Notes under the pieces: generated by a model
Seen by the model: only the letters and a program-made list of their open reading frames with translations
The model's database searches: none
Told to the model about the DNA's origin: nothing
In this document: piece by piece, positions 1 through 11,121 of the stretch
Layout of the letters: every line of letters begins with the position of its first letter
How positions within the stretch are numbered: the first letter of the stretch is position 1
Assembly: GCF_023706045.1 (NCBI RefSeq)
Contig: NZ_BQYL01000001.1
Coordinates: forward strand, 1,612,001-1,676,000
DNA length: 64,000 nucleotides
Direction of reading: 5' to 3'
DNA from: Kangiella sp. TOML190
Lineage (GTDB): Bacteria > Pseudomonadota > Gammaproteobacteria > Enterobacterales > Kangiellaceae
Position numbers and translations under genes: made by a program

Positions 1-143
1 GACCTACAGGAGGTAGGGAATGCAATAGCCTTGCTCCAAACAAGGTTGCCTTGGCGGTCGTTCGCAGGAGTTTCGTTGGTAGGTTAGCGGTGAGCTTGCG
101 AACCCTAACAAAAGGCACTGCTATTTTGTCGGACTATATAAAC
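1..143. other. Structured non-coding segment at window edge
   Basis: No convincing gene is visible here. The stretch holds several short complementary arms: cctac/gtagg (3-7 with 13-17), cttg/caag (30-33 with 41-44) and a long-range aatagc/gctatt pair (24-29 with 120-125). This looks like a folded repeat or the edge of a dispersed element rather than coding sequence. It is cut by the window boundary, so its nature cannot be decided from here. Confidence 0.3.
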
Positions 144-527
144 TCACTTCAATTCATGTTTACTGGTTAATAAATAACTCAGCCACACAATACCCATAAA
201 TAAGTCTACCAATCCCATCATCACAGTTTGTAAGGCAATTTCTGAATGACACCAACTGATCAGCAGGGCAATAAAAAAGTTAAACTTTCCTACGGTGCCT
301 ATCCATAACAATGGTCGATTAAACTCCTTTTGACGCGCTAAATATAGGTAGCCAAATGCCCATATAAGAATAGTTCCAGCGACAAAACTTGAATAAATCA
401 ATTGTGGCGGAACTGGTAAGCCAGCAGATTTTCCTAGAGTTTCAGGAAAGGCGAAAGACACGAACCCAAAAAGGTTAAAGATAAAAGAGAAGTACAATAA
501 CATTCTAGCTAGAGATTTTAGCTTCAT
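144..527 (-). CDS. Small four-helix membrane protein, unknown function
   Basis: I do not recognise the family. The product is about 127 aa with four hydrophobic stretches separated by short polar loops, so it should be an inner-membrane protein of four helices. An in-frame ATG lies 15 nt further upstream (540-542), but the AGGAAA Shine-Dalgarno sequence overlaps that codon and is well spaced for the ATG at 525-527, so the shorter start is preferred. It appears to be a single-gene unit followed by a structured segment. No catalytic motif is visible. Confidence 0.6.
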   Translation of the reverse strand: MKLKSLARMLLYFSFIFNLFGFVSFAFPETLGKSAGLPVPPQLIYSSFVAGTILIWAFGYLYLARQKEFNRPLLWIGTVGKFNFFIALLISWCHSEIALQTVMMGLVDLFMGIVWLSYLLTSKHELK

Positions 528-815
528 ATGGACTTTCCTCATTTTGTAGATAAGGTTTTAGGTTGCCATAGTTGCTAACGGTTATGCAACAATCCTAAGT
601 AAGCAAGGCAGGGTAATTTCTTGGGGTTTGTAAGGTGTCCATTTAGCCCATTGGTTTTGCTACGGACTTACTTGGTTGCAAAGTCAATGTCCAGCTTGAC
701 TGAGCACTTTTCATAATGACGGGTAAAAATAAAGCTCGTCATTCTGCGGTATCCAAGGGCACTTCCGGCGGTCGCTTACCGCAGAATCCAGTGTTAAACA
801 ACCAGAACCTTTGAA
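528..815. other. Intergenic region holding a REP-like palindrome
   Basis: This gap between two minus-strand genes shows no ORF with a ribosome binding site. Its distal part carries the 54-nt palindromic element at 738-791, listed separately. The rest holds a loose inverted pair (aagtaag near 597, cttactt near 667) but nothing else I can name. Confidence 0.4.
738..791. repeat. 54-nt REP-like palindrome, copy A
   Basis: Arms attctgcggta (741-751) and taccgcagaat (777-787) are perfect 11-bp complements, framed by gtc and ccag. A second copy of the same length lies at 29245-29298, identical at about 41 of 54 positions, with paired changes in the stem. Conserved flanks and covarying arms fit a dispersed palindromic (REP-type) family. 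Confidence 0.6.
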
Positions 816-3557
816 TCAAGATGTTAATTGGCTGTATAGCTCAAACAGGTGTTTGACTCTGGCGAGCGGGCTACTAAAAGGTTTGTCGCGGTAGAGTTTA
901 TCCACGGCTTTGTCCATGGCGTTATGGGCCTTGCGCAATTCGGGCGGCATCAAGTCGGGATCATAGAGATCAGCCAAACTGGTGCTGGCGTCTTTGTCCA
1001 CTTCCTGCTGCCTCGCGTCTAAAATGGCTTGAGCCAATTGTTCGATCTGGGCTTTTTGCGCATCTGTGGCTTGCGGCCAAGGGAAATTGTTATACACCAG
1101 TTTAATAGAGTAACGATAATCACTTTTTAGGCGACCTGCCACGGTGCGCATCCAGTCCATATGCATCTGGCTGGTTAAAACGCCAAATTCATAGAGGCTG
1201 GCATTGGGGATTATTAGTGCTGCATCGGTTACAACAGTATTTTGATCGAAAAAGCCCATAGGAACATATTCTCGTCTTTCAGAAGAAACGCGGGGGACAA
1301 GAATATAAGTTCCTTGTTTTGGGTGGCGTATCTCACCAAAAAGCCAAGGTGCTTCTGCTAGTTTTTTGGTAGAGGCTCGGTTACTAGTTGAACGCATTTG
1401 AAACACGCCCTCAATACGGCGCTTAACTTCTGGAATTTGCATCAAGTCACGTCGTTGTTTTGCACTTGAATCCGCTAACCAAAGACAATAGCGTTGAATA
1501 GAATTGATGTATTCACGAGCACCGAGCGCTGGTTTTATCCAGTGTTCTAGTTCTGGATTTGAGTTGATAAGGGCTTGTTTTTCCTCGGCATTAAGTAGTA
1601 AACAGCCACCATCATTTGGCATGCTGCCAAAAACCATTTCAGGTACAGAGCAAATGGGCTTTGCTCGGTTTGCGATGATTTTATCTATTGCATCCACTAA
1701 GTAAGGATTGATTGCTTCAGCCTTAATTGGCAATGCTTCAGATCTAACATCTGGGTAATCAAAAATGGTTTTAGTGGCTGAGTCTTGCAAGCCAAACCCC
1801 ACAATAATGCAGTGCACGGCAGCTTTGCCTTTGGCATCGTTATGCCATTGGAAGGTGCGGTGAGCAAAGTTGATTTTATATCCCATGTCTAAAATCGGTT
1901 GCCAGAGAATGGCTACTTGTTCGCCCATAGTTATAGAGTTAGTAGAAACTAGGGCAATTTTTATTTTGGTGTTTCGAGCAAAAATAGCAGATTTATAAAA
2001 CCAAGCCGCTACAAAGTCGAGATTTTTATGCTTTTTTATTGAGTCAAAAGCAATTTCCATGCTTTTGACTTGTTCTGGCGTTCTATATTGCTTACCGACA
2101 AATGGCGGATTGCCAATAATATAATCCAATTGTTGGGCGGCAATGATTTCAGCCCAATCTTGGGTTAATGCATTGGCGTGGTGAATATTGGCGTGTTGTT
2201 TTAGCGGCAACAGATCCGGCTCGCGGCCAAAGGATTTGGCAAATTCGCGGTTCATTTGCTGTTGGGTCAGCCACATGGCGACTTCGGCAATCCGCGCTGG
2301 CCATTCGTCGATTTCGATGCCGTAAAAATTGTTCAGGCTAATTTGCGGTTCAATATCAATGGCAAAATGCGCCTGTTGGTCGCTTTGCAGTTGTGCCTGC
2401 ATGATTTTTAGCTCTAGGCGTCTGAGTTCGCGGTAGCTGATGATCAGGAAGTTGCCACAGCCACAGGCGGGATCGAGCAGTTTTAGGCTGCGGATCTGGT
2501 TCATCAGTTCGATAAATTGGCGATCGCGGGTTTTCAGTTGTTTGAGTTTGTTGATGCGCTCGAATTCGGCGTTTAAGTCGTTTAAAAATAAAGGCTCAAT
2601 CACTTTAAGGATATTGGCTTCGCTGGTGTAGTGGGCGCCGAGATTGCGTCTGAGGGTTTTATCCATAATCGATTGGAATAAACTGCCGAAAATGGCGGGG
2701 CTGATGTCTTTCCAGTTGAAATGGCAACATTCGATCAATTGCTCACGCATGGACTGGTTAAAACTCGGCAGATCGATCCTTTCCTCGAATAGATGACCAT
2801 TGACGTAAGGAAAGGCGTTTAGTTCTTCACTTAGGTTAAGGTTGCGCTCTGATTCTGGCTTATCCAATATTTGAAATAGCTTGTGTAGGTGCATATCCGT
2901 ATCAAGCCCAGATTCGTCAGTGAATCGCTTGAGATAGAGGGTAAATTGGTTTTGGTTGAAAACGCCTGTATCCTCGGCAAATAAGATAAAGAGGATACGC
3001 ACCATAAAAATCTGTAACTGATGCCCTTGGTAGCCGCTGGCTTCAAGCGCATCATGCAAGTTGCCTAATAAATAAGCAGCTTTTTCATTGAGCTCATACT
3101 GTTCAACATCAATTAACTCTTTATCCTGCATAAAGTCGAACAAATGCAGGTTATCGACCAGCTGGTCGAGCGTGAAGCGGTAATCTTTATCCTTGTTGAG
3201 ATCATAGAGGCGGAAATCATTAAGATCGCAAACCATAACAAAGCGTGGCAAATCCTCGTCTTTTAAGCCTTTAAAGTAGTTAAACCCTTGTTGATAGGCT
3301 TTATCAAGATTTTGTCCAGTGGACTTCATTTCAATCAGCAGTTTTCCTGGCCATAGATGATCGATACGCTTGGTTGAACGACTGTTGTCGGTTTTGACGG
3401 CTCGTTCAAATTTTCCTATGCGACGAGAATCCACCCCGAAAATTTTGAAAAAGGCATTAAGGAATAATTGCGATTCAGCATTTTCTTTTACCGCATCGGC
3501 AAAATCGATAGTGAATTGGTGGGCGCGGTTTTTAATTTCGGTTTGGGATAAGTTCAT
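816..3557 (-). CDS. Type IIL/IIG restriction-modification enzyme (MmeI-like)
   Basis: A 913-aa single-chain enzyme expected to methylate adenine in, and cut near, its recognition site. The N-terminal domain has a PD-(D/E)xK nuclease motif with MmeI-like spacing: D66, nine residues, then E76-x-K78. The helical linker contains GAHYTS (about 307-312). The N6-adenine methyltransferase core has motif I DPACGCGNF (362-370) and motif IV NPPF (483-486). The remaining ~400 residues should hold the target recognition domain. Nuclease and methylase motifs are both intact, so it may be active and self-sufficient. No separate specificity or methylase gene is adjacent. Its Shine-Dalgarno sequence is weak. 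It diverges from relA across a 188-bp gap. BREX PglX-type methylases also match the methylase core, but they are longer and lack the N-terminal D-x9-ExK. Confidence 0.85.
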   Translation of the reverse strand: MNLSQTEIKNRAHQFTIDFADAVKENAESQLFLNAFFKIFGVDSRRIGKFERAVKTDNSRSTKRIDHLWPGKLLIEMKSTGQNLDKAYQQGFNYFKGLKDEDLPRFVMVCDLNDFRLYDLNKDKDYRFTLDQLVDNLHLFDFMQDKELIDVEQYELNEKAAYLLGNLHDALEASGYQGHQLQIFMVRILFILFAEDTGVFNQNQFTLYLKRFTDESGLDTDMHLHKLFQILDKPESERNLNLSEELNAFPYVNGHLFEERIDLPSFNQSMREQLIECCHFNWKDISPAIFGSLFQSIMDKTLRRNLGAHYTSEANILKVIEPLFLNDLNAEFERINKLKQLKTRDRQFIELMNQIRSLKLLDPACGCGNFLIISYRELRRLELKIMQAQLQSDQQAHFAIDIEPQISLNNFYGIEIDEWPARIAEVAMWLTQQQMNREFAKSFGREPDLLPLKQHANIHHANALTQDWAEIIAAQQLDYIIGNPPFVGKQYRTPEQVKSMEIAFDSIKKHKNLDFVAAWFYKSAIFARNTKIKIALVSTNSITMGEQVAILWQPILDMGYKINFAHRTFQWHNDAKGKAAVHCIIVGFGLQDSATKTIFDYPDVRSEALPIKAEAINPYLVDAIDKIIANRAKPICSVPEMVFGSMPNDGGCLLLNAEEKQALINSNPELEHWIKPALGAREYINSIQRYCLWLADSSAKQRRDLMQIPEVKRRIEGVFQMRSTSNRASTKKLAEAPWLFGEIRHPKQGTYILVPRVSSERREYVPMGFFDQNTVVTDAALIIPNASLYEFGVLTSQMHMDWMRTVAGRLKSDYRYSIKLVYNNFPWPQATDAQKAQIEQLAQAILDARQQEVDKDASTSLADLYDPDLMPPELRKAHNAMDKAVDKLYRDKPFSSPLARVKHLFELYSQLTS

Positions 3558-3745
3558 AAGTATTTTTAGTTTTTAGATGGTAATGGCGCGTCCTGCTTAA
3601 ATTGTGAATTTAATATATCAAAGTCTATGGTCAGAGGCATTATCATTTTTGTGTTGCTGATACAGAAATTCATTATCAATCTTGCTATTTTTTTGTTAAA
3701 ACATCTGTTCTGGTCATAATTTCTAAAATTTAAGTCATTTAGGCG

Positions 3746-5980
3746 ATGAAGCGTAAAGATCACGATATTTTTGAGTTGGTGGAGCAGGGCAAGTTTGAGT
3801 TCGAGGCTTGGCTTGCTTTAAATCAATTACAACTGCCGGCTAAGGCTATTAAGAAAATGGCTTTGGCGGTTGAGCTTGCCCAGAAGAATGTGTCGCAGAC
3901 TCCGACCTTGAAGTTAAATACCTTAGCGGCAGGTTTGGAGCTGGCAGAGGTATTGACTCATTTTAATGCGGATTCGGATACTTTAACCGCGGCAATTTTG
4001 TTGCCGGCGGTGATTGCGGATGCGATCAAGGTCGAGACGATTAAGGAGAAAGTCGGCAAGCCGATTGCGGATCTGGTGCAGGGTGCTGGTCAGATGGAGG
4101 CTATTCGCGCGCTGCAGCAAGAAACCCAGCAGCAAACTGGAACGGGGCAAGACGATCAGCAAGTGGAGAGTTTGCGTAAAATGCTGTTGGCGATGGTCGA
4201 TGATGCGCGGGTGGTGTTATTGAAGCTGGCGGATCGGGTGATTTCTTTGCGCCATATCAAACATTCAAGCCGTGAACTTCAGGTTGCGTTTGCAAAAGAA
4301 ACTCGCGATATTTTCGCGCCATTGGCCAATCGTTTGGGGATTGGCCAATTAAAGTGGGAACTGGAAGACTTTGCGTTTCGTTATTTAGAACCTGAAACCT
4401 ACAAAAAAATCGCCAAAAGCTTGAAAGAAAAGCGAGTAGCACGAGAACAATATATTGAAGAAGTGATCGGCTTACTAAGCGATAAGCTTAAAGCGGAACA
4501 AATCACTGGCGAGGTTTCGGGGCGAGTAAAGCATATCTACAGCATTTGGAAAAAGATGACCCGTAAAAATCTACCCTTTGAGGAGATTTATGACGTTCGT
4601 GCGGTGCGGATTTTAGTGGAAAAGGTGCAGGACTGTTATGGTGCTTTGGGCATTGTGCATGGCGAGTGGCAGCATATTCCAAAGGAGTTTGATGACTATG
4701 TGGCGACACCCAAAGAAAACGGCTACAGCTCGATCCATACCGCGGTGCTGGGACCAGAAGGCAAGGTGTTAGAAGTGCAAATTCGAACCTTCCAAATGCA
4801 TGAAGAAGCGGAAAAAGGAATTGCTGCCCACTGGGCTTATAAAGAAGGCGCGAACCTCGCCAAGGCTGGCGTGGACGATAAAATCGCTTGGATGCGTCAG
4901 CTGTTAGAGTGGCAGTCGGAATTGGCCGATGCCAATCCTGATGAGTTGATGGAGGAGTTTCAAACTTCGGTCTCTGAAGATAGAGTCTTTTGTTTTACTC
5001 CAGGGGGTAAGGTGATCGATTTACCATTGGGGGCAACACCGATTGATTTTGCTTATCGAGTACATACGTCAGTCGGGCATCGCTGTATTGGCGCTAAAGT
5101 TAGCGGTCGTATTGTGCCTTTGACTTATCAGGTGCAAAGCGGCGATGTGATTGAAATTATGACCAAAAAAGAAGAAGCACCAAGTCGTGATTGGCTAGTG
5201 CCGTATAATGGTTACATCGCTGCGCCGCGAACTCGCCACAAGATCAATCAGTGGTTTAATAAGCTCAATAAAGAAGACAATGCTAATGCTGGACGTTTGT
5301 TGTTGGATAAGGAACTAGCGCGTCTTGAATTAAAAAATATTGATCTGCTGCAATTGGCGGCTAAGTTGCATCTGGCCAGTGAAATCGAGTTGCTGGCTAA
5401 AATCGGTACTGGCGACTTAGGAATTAATCAGGTTATTAACCGCGCTAAAGAGTTGTTCCAGTCGACTCAGCAGGCGAGTGAAAAAATACAAGACATCACG
5501 CCAACCCTGCGCAAAAAGTCCAAGCGTAATTCCATGAGCGATATTTCAGTGTCGGGAGTGGGCGACTTGCTGACTAATATCGCTAAGTGCTGTAAACCAG
5601 TGCCTGGTGAGGGCATTATTGGCTACATTACTCAAGGTCGCGGCATTGTGATCCATAGCAAACATTGCGTTCATGCTAAGAAGGCTTTGGAGCAAAAGCC
5701 GGAAAGAGTCATTCCCGTAGAATGGCAGGCAGATTCGAGCAATCATTATTCGGTGGACTTGGTTATTCATGCTTTTGATCGACGCGGTTTGCTAAAAGAC
5801 ATTACCACGGTTTTGTCTAATGAGGACGCGGCCATAACCGATATGACCACCCGTAAAATTAAGGAGCAAGTTGTGATTCATTTGGAAGTGGAGTTGTCCG
5901 CGGCTAAAGATCTGCAGCGGATCCTAAGTTTGTTGAAACAACTGCCGAATATTTTTGAGGTGGCTCGCAAACGTGGCTAA
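3746..5980 (+). CDS. relA: GTP pyrophosphokinase RelA, (p)ppGpp synthetase I
   Basis: 744 aa, the usual RelA length. It makes (p)ppGpp from ATP and GTP/GDP on ribosomes stalled with uncharged tRNA. The N-terminal hydrolase domain has lost its HD metal motif (the region around residues 80-90 reads LLPAVIADA), as in monofunctional RelA. The synthetase domain carries EFDD at 314-317, the acidic EXDD signature of RelA rather than the RXKD of bifunctional SpoT. TGS (about 405-465), a zinc-finger-like Cys region (K-C-C-K near 615) and a C-terminal ACT domain follow. mazG lies 27 bp downstream on the same strand, the usual relA-mazG linkage, here without mazEF. Confidence 0.96.
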   Translation: MKRKDHDIFELVEQGKFEFEAWLALNQLQLPAKAIKKMALAVELAQKNVSQTPTLKLNTLAAGLELAEVLTHFNADSDTLTAAILLPAVIADAIKVETIKEKVGKPIADLVQGAGQMEAIRALQQETQQQTGTGQDDQQVESLRKMLLAMVDDARVVLLKLADRVISLRHIKHSSRELQVAFAKETRDIFAPLANRLGIGQLKWELEDFAFRYLEPETYKKIAKSLKEKRVAREQYIEEVIGLLSDKLKAEQITGEVSGRVKHIYSIWKKMTRKNLPFEEIYDVRAVRILVEKVQDCYGALGIVHGEWQHIPKEFDDYVATPKENGYSSIHTAVLGPEGKVLEVQIRTFQMHEEAEKGIAAHWAYKEGANLAKAGVDDKIAWMRQLLEWQSELADANPDELMEEFQTSVSEDRVFCFTPGGKVIDLPLGATPIDFAYRVHTSVGHRCIGAKVSGRIVPLTYQVQSGDVIEIMTKKEEAPSRDWLVPYNGYIAAPRTRHKINQWFNKLNKEDNANAGRLLLDKELARLELKNIDLLQLAAKLHLASEIELLAKIGTGDLGINQVINRAKELFQSTQQASEKIQDITPTLRKKSKRNSMSDISVSGVGDLLTNIAKCCKPVPGEGIIGYITQGRGIVIHSKHCVHAKKALEQKPERVIPVEWQADSSNHYSVDLVIHAFDRRGLLKDITTVLSNEDAAITDMTTRKIKEQVVIHLEVELSAAKDLQRILSLLKQLPNIFEVARKRG

Positions 5981-6007
5981 TAGCAGTTTAAGAGTGAGGC
6001 TGTTTTA

Positions 6008-6823
6008 ATGGCTGTGAATGAAAACTTGCCAGAAACCGCGCGGCTGTTAGCCATTATGCGTGCTTTGCGTGATCCTGAAACGGGTTGTCCTTGGGATAAA
6101 AAGCAAACTTACGCCAGCATAGCTCCCTACACCCTCGAGGAAGCTTATGAAGTGGCGGACGCTATTGAGCAGGGCGATTTTGAAGAATTGCATGGCGAAT
6201 TGGGTGACTTATTGTTTCAGGTGATTTTTTACGCTCAGATCGGTCAAGAAGAAGGGCGTTTTGATTTTGAGTCTATCGCCAAAGCAATGGCTGATAAGCT
6301 GGAAAGGCGGCACCCGCACGTCTTTGCCGATCAGCAATACATTTCGGACGCAGAATTAAAGCGCAATTGGGAACAACAAAAGCAGCAAGAGCGGCAAAGT
6401 AAAAATAACGCTAATCAAAGCTTATTGGATGATTTACCGAAAGGCTTTCCGTCGCTTTCCATTGCTCAAAAAATACAAAAGCGAGTAGGGCGGCATGGTT
6501 TTGATTGGCCAAGTCTTGATGGCGTAATCAATAAAATTGAAGAAGAAATGGCCGAACTAAAACAAGCCGTTGCTAACCAAGATAAAGTCAATATCGAAGA
6601 AGAGATTGGGGATCTGCTCTTTGCCGTAGTAAATTTATCTCGTCACTTAGACTTTGATGCAGAAACCGCTTTGCGCAAGGCTAATCGAAAATTTGAAACA
6701 CGGTTTCGACAATTAGAAACCATTATTCAGACGCAAGGCCTATCCGTAGATACAGCTAACTTAGAGCAATTAGAACAAGCTTGGCAACAAGCGAAAGCTA
6801 TAACAAGTTCGCTATCAATCTAA
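6008..6823 (+). CDS. mazG: Nucleoside triphosphate pyrophosphohydrolase MazG
   Basis: 271 aa, two tandem MazG domains. Each has the metal-binding EExxE...ExxD pattern: EEAYE...GELGDLL in the N-terminal half and EEEMAE...EEIGDLLF in the C-terminal half. The family hydrolyses (d)NTPs to NMP and PPi and in E. coli moderates ppGpp during starvation, which fits its position directly behind relA. A GTGAGG Shine-Dalgarno precedes the ATG. It ends 10 bp from the stop of the convergent SH3 gene. Confidence 0.95.
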   Translation: MAVNENLPETARLLAIMRALRDPETGCPWDKKQTYASIAPYTLEEAYEVADAIEQGDFEELHGELGDLLFQVIFYAQIGQEEGRFDFESIAKAMADKLERRHPHVFADQQYISDAELKRNWEQQKQQERQSKNNANQSLLDDLPKGFPSLSIAQKIQKRVGRHGFDWPSLDGVINKIEEEMAELKQAVANQDKVNIEEEIGDLLFAVVNLSRHLDFDAETALRKANRKFETRFRQLETIIQTQGLSVDTANLEQLEQAWQQAKAITSSLSI

Positions 6824-6832
6824 AAAAGCTGA

Positions 6833-7222
6833 CTAGCGAAAGATTCTAGGATCTTTGACTTCACTAACATCCTCGGTCGCAAGATTGATGATTTCTAAAA
6901 ACTGAGAATCGGCTTTTACAAAGCAGGCAAAATTGGTTAAAAACCAAGTTGAGCCATGGGGTAGAGTTCTAACCGCCATAACTTCAGTGCCGTTATCTAA
7001 CTTTCGAGTGATGGGGAATTTTTTTCCTGGGCCAGAGCGACAATTTAAATGCTGACTTTGTCCTTTTAACACAACTTTGTAGGTGCCAATTTGCTGAATT
7101 TCTTCTGCGTTAGCCTGAGTTAGCAAAGCCGCTACTGCAAAAAGTATCAGCACAAAAAGAACGTCTCTAAAAGCGCATTTTCGTAAAGGCGTTATCAGAG
7201 CTGTAGAAGTTGTTTGATTCAT
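6833..7222 (-). CDS. Exported SH3b-domain protein
   Basis: 129 aa. A basic N-terminus and a hydrophobic segment ending in A-N-A (about residue 39) give a plausible Sec signal peptide, so the mature part should be periplasmic. The mature domain contains LNCRSGPGKKF and KLDNGTEV, typical of bacterial SH3 (SH3b) folds that bind peptidoglycan or peptides. Its partner is unknown. It is a single gene convergent with mazG. Confidence 0.7.
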   Translation of the reverse strand: MNQTTSTALITPLRKCAFRDVLFVLILFAVAALLTQANAEEIQQIGTYKVVLKGQSQHLNCRSGPGKKFPITRKLDNGTEVMAVRTLPHGSTWFLTNFACFVKADSQFLEIINLATEDVSEVKDPRIFR

Positions 7223-7389
7223 AAGCTAAACCTTATTCCGTTAACGATTTAACTGGTCACCTTCACTAGTCTATAACTTATGCCATAATTGAGCAAATTA
7301 ACTAGAAAAGGGCGCAAAAGTAACGATTGGCTTATCCTTGCGTCTAAACAGCCTAAATAGGTATTTAATGTCGTTCATGCCAAGTCTAT

Positions 7390-8262
7390 ATGAGCCTTGT
7401 CGGTGTGGATGAAAATGCTAGGAATCAAAGTATGACAACTGATAAAGAATTTGAATTAGCAACTTTTGGTGGCGGCTGCTTTTGGTGCGTTGAAGCGGTG
7501 ATCCAAAAGCTTAATGGCGTTGCAAAGGTAGTGTCTGGCTATGCTGGTGGTCATGATCCAGAGCCAAACTATACTTCAGTCTGTAGCGGCTCAACTGGGC
7601 ACGCTGAAGTGATTCAGGTGAGCTTTGATGCCAGTGTGATAAGTTACAAAGACTTATTGGAAGTGTTTATGACTAGCCACAACCCCACCCAAAGAGATGG
7701 TCAAGGGGCCGATATTGGCACTCAGTATCGTTCAATCATTCTTTACCATTCGGACAAACAAAAACAAGTTGCTAATACAGTTCTTGAAGAAATGGCTTCT
7801 TTATTTGAACAACCGATTGTGACCGAATTAGTGCCATTGGAAATTTTCTATCCGGCAGAGTCTTATCATCAAGATTACTATAATCGAAATCCTGAAAACC
7901 GCTACTGCTCGATTGTGATAGAGCCAAAATTGGCTAAACTAAAACAAAAACACGCGGACAAACTGATGCCAAATCAAGCAGCGGAGCTACCCAAAGTGAT
8001 CCATCAAGCGGATAAAGAGCAATTTTTAGTAGAGTTAGAGCCTAATCAGTTCGCACTACTGCGCTATACTAATCATGGCGGTTACTTATCTTTGGACTAT
8101 ACGGAAGTCCCTATGGAGCTGCGCGGAAAAGGTTACGGATCGGTTTTAATGAAAATGACGCTAACGGAAATCGAAAAGTTAGGTTTTAAAGTCGAGCCAA
8201 TTTGCAGCTATACTAAAATTTATTTGCAGCGCCACCAAGAGTGGCAGCATTTACGAGTTTAG
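7390..8262 (+). CDS. msrA: Peptide methionine sulfoxide reductase MsrA fused to a small GNAT domain
   Basis: 290 aa. The first ~190 residues are MsrA, which reduces methionine-S-sulfoxide: the catalytic motif GGGCFWC has the nucleophile Cys30, and the HQDYY segment is typical. The remaining ~85 residues form an extra domain with RGKGYGSVL followed by V-E-P-I-C-S-Y and H-Q-E-W, the pattern of the small YjdJ-type GNAT-like acetyltransferases (Acetyltransf_CG). MsrA is usually 150-220 aa without this tail. An alternative ATG at 7432 would remove 14 poorly conserved residues and may be the true start. A cataat box with an upstream TG near 7281-7289 is a possible promoter. Confidence 0.9.
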   Translation: MSLVGVDENARNQSMTTDKEFELATFGGGCFWCVEAVIQKLNGVAKVVSGYAGGHDPEPNYTSVCSGSTGHAEVIQVSFDASVISYKDLLEVFMTSHNPTQRDGQGADIGTQYRSIILYHSDKQKQVANTVLEEMASLFEQPIVTELVPLEIFYPAESYHQDYYNRNPENRYCSIVIEPKLAKLKQKHADKLMPNQAAELPKVIHQADKEQFLVELEPNQFALLRYTNHGGYLSLDYTEVPMELRGKGYGSVLMKMTLTEIEKLGFKVEPICSYTKIYLQRHQEWQHLRV

Positions 8263-8268
8263 CAAACA

Positions 8269-9078
8269 CTAGATACTCGGGAGCCATTTAATTACCGATA
8301 CTGCGAAAATGCCGATAGCCATAATAAGGGTGAAACTGGCTATGGTCACTGCGGTGATGACTTTAACTGCTGCTGTTGCTTTATCTTTGGCATAGAAATA
8401 GAGTTCTAAAATTGCTAAGGGTATTAAATATTGGGCGAATGATATAAAGGTTACGAAGGGGCCAGAAAAAGTTTCAGGATCAAACCCTACTGGGCCTTGA
8501 TTAATCATTAGCCAGCCAAAAAAGCCGACCCGAAAAAACCAAACAGCGCTGGCAACCATAAAGGTTCTTAGTGCCCAACGTCGGTGTATAACGAATTTTT
8601 TAGCTGATGCATATTTCCAAGCCAGAAGACCGAAACAAAAAATTAAGATACCGTCTAGGGTGATAGCATATTGTAAAATAACGGGTAAGTGCTGTTCGCG
8701 TAACCAGATAAGGTAAAGCCCCGCTAGGGTGGTTAAAAAAGCGCTGACCAAATAAGCTCGACCTAACCAGCGGTGGAAGCTTGGATAGCGGTTTCTTAGC
8801 GCTGGAATTAATTGCAGCGGGCCACCGCCAATAATAATGACGGCTAATAGGATATGAGTTGCAAAAGAGAAATTGCCAATCAGATCATTTTCCAGAATGC
8901 CGCCATTGGAGAGATTATTCCATTCTTTCAAATCGCCACTGACAGCATATCCGCCATAGCCCAACACAAGATAAGCAACGAATAACCAAAGCCCAATAGT
9001 GGCGATGATATACCAAAAGATTACCGAGCTTTTTACACAATTATCAGCGCTTAGCCAGTTTGATTTTGAGTTTTCCAT
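8269..9078 (-). CDS. DUF2306 family integral membrane protein
   Basis: About 269 aa with seven or so hydrophobic helices. The sequence RYPSFHRWLGRAYL and a later HRRWALR are hallmarks of the DUF2306 family, whose histidines suggest haem or metal binding; function is not established. An ATG six bases upstream (9082-9084) is also in frame, but AAGGAG is only one base from it and seven from the ATG at 9076-9078, so the latter is preferred. It is convergent with msrA and six bases separate the stops. Confidence 0.75.
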   Translation of the reverse strand: MENSKSNWLSADNCVKSSVIFWYIIATIGLWLFVAYLVLGYGGYAVSGDLKEWNNLSNGGILENDLIGNFSFATHILLAVIIIGGGPLQLIPALRNRYPSFHRWLGRAYLVSAFLTTLAGLYLIWLREQHLPVILQYAITLDGILIFCFGLLAWKYASAKKFVIHRRWALRTFMVASAVWFFRVGFFGWLMINQGPVGFDPETFSGPFVTFISFAQYLIPLAILELYFYAKDKATAAVKVITAVTIASFTLIMAIGIFAVSVIKWLPSI

Positions 9079-11091
<2,013 letters not shown>

Positions 11092-11121
11092 AAAATTTTT
11101 AAAGATTTATTAGGTTAGCTT

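Noticed and set aside
3746-4300. Loss of the HD hydrolase motif in RelA, first read as possible inactivation
   Set aside because: Monofunctional RelA proteins normally lack it, and the EXDD synthetase signature is present, so this is expected.
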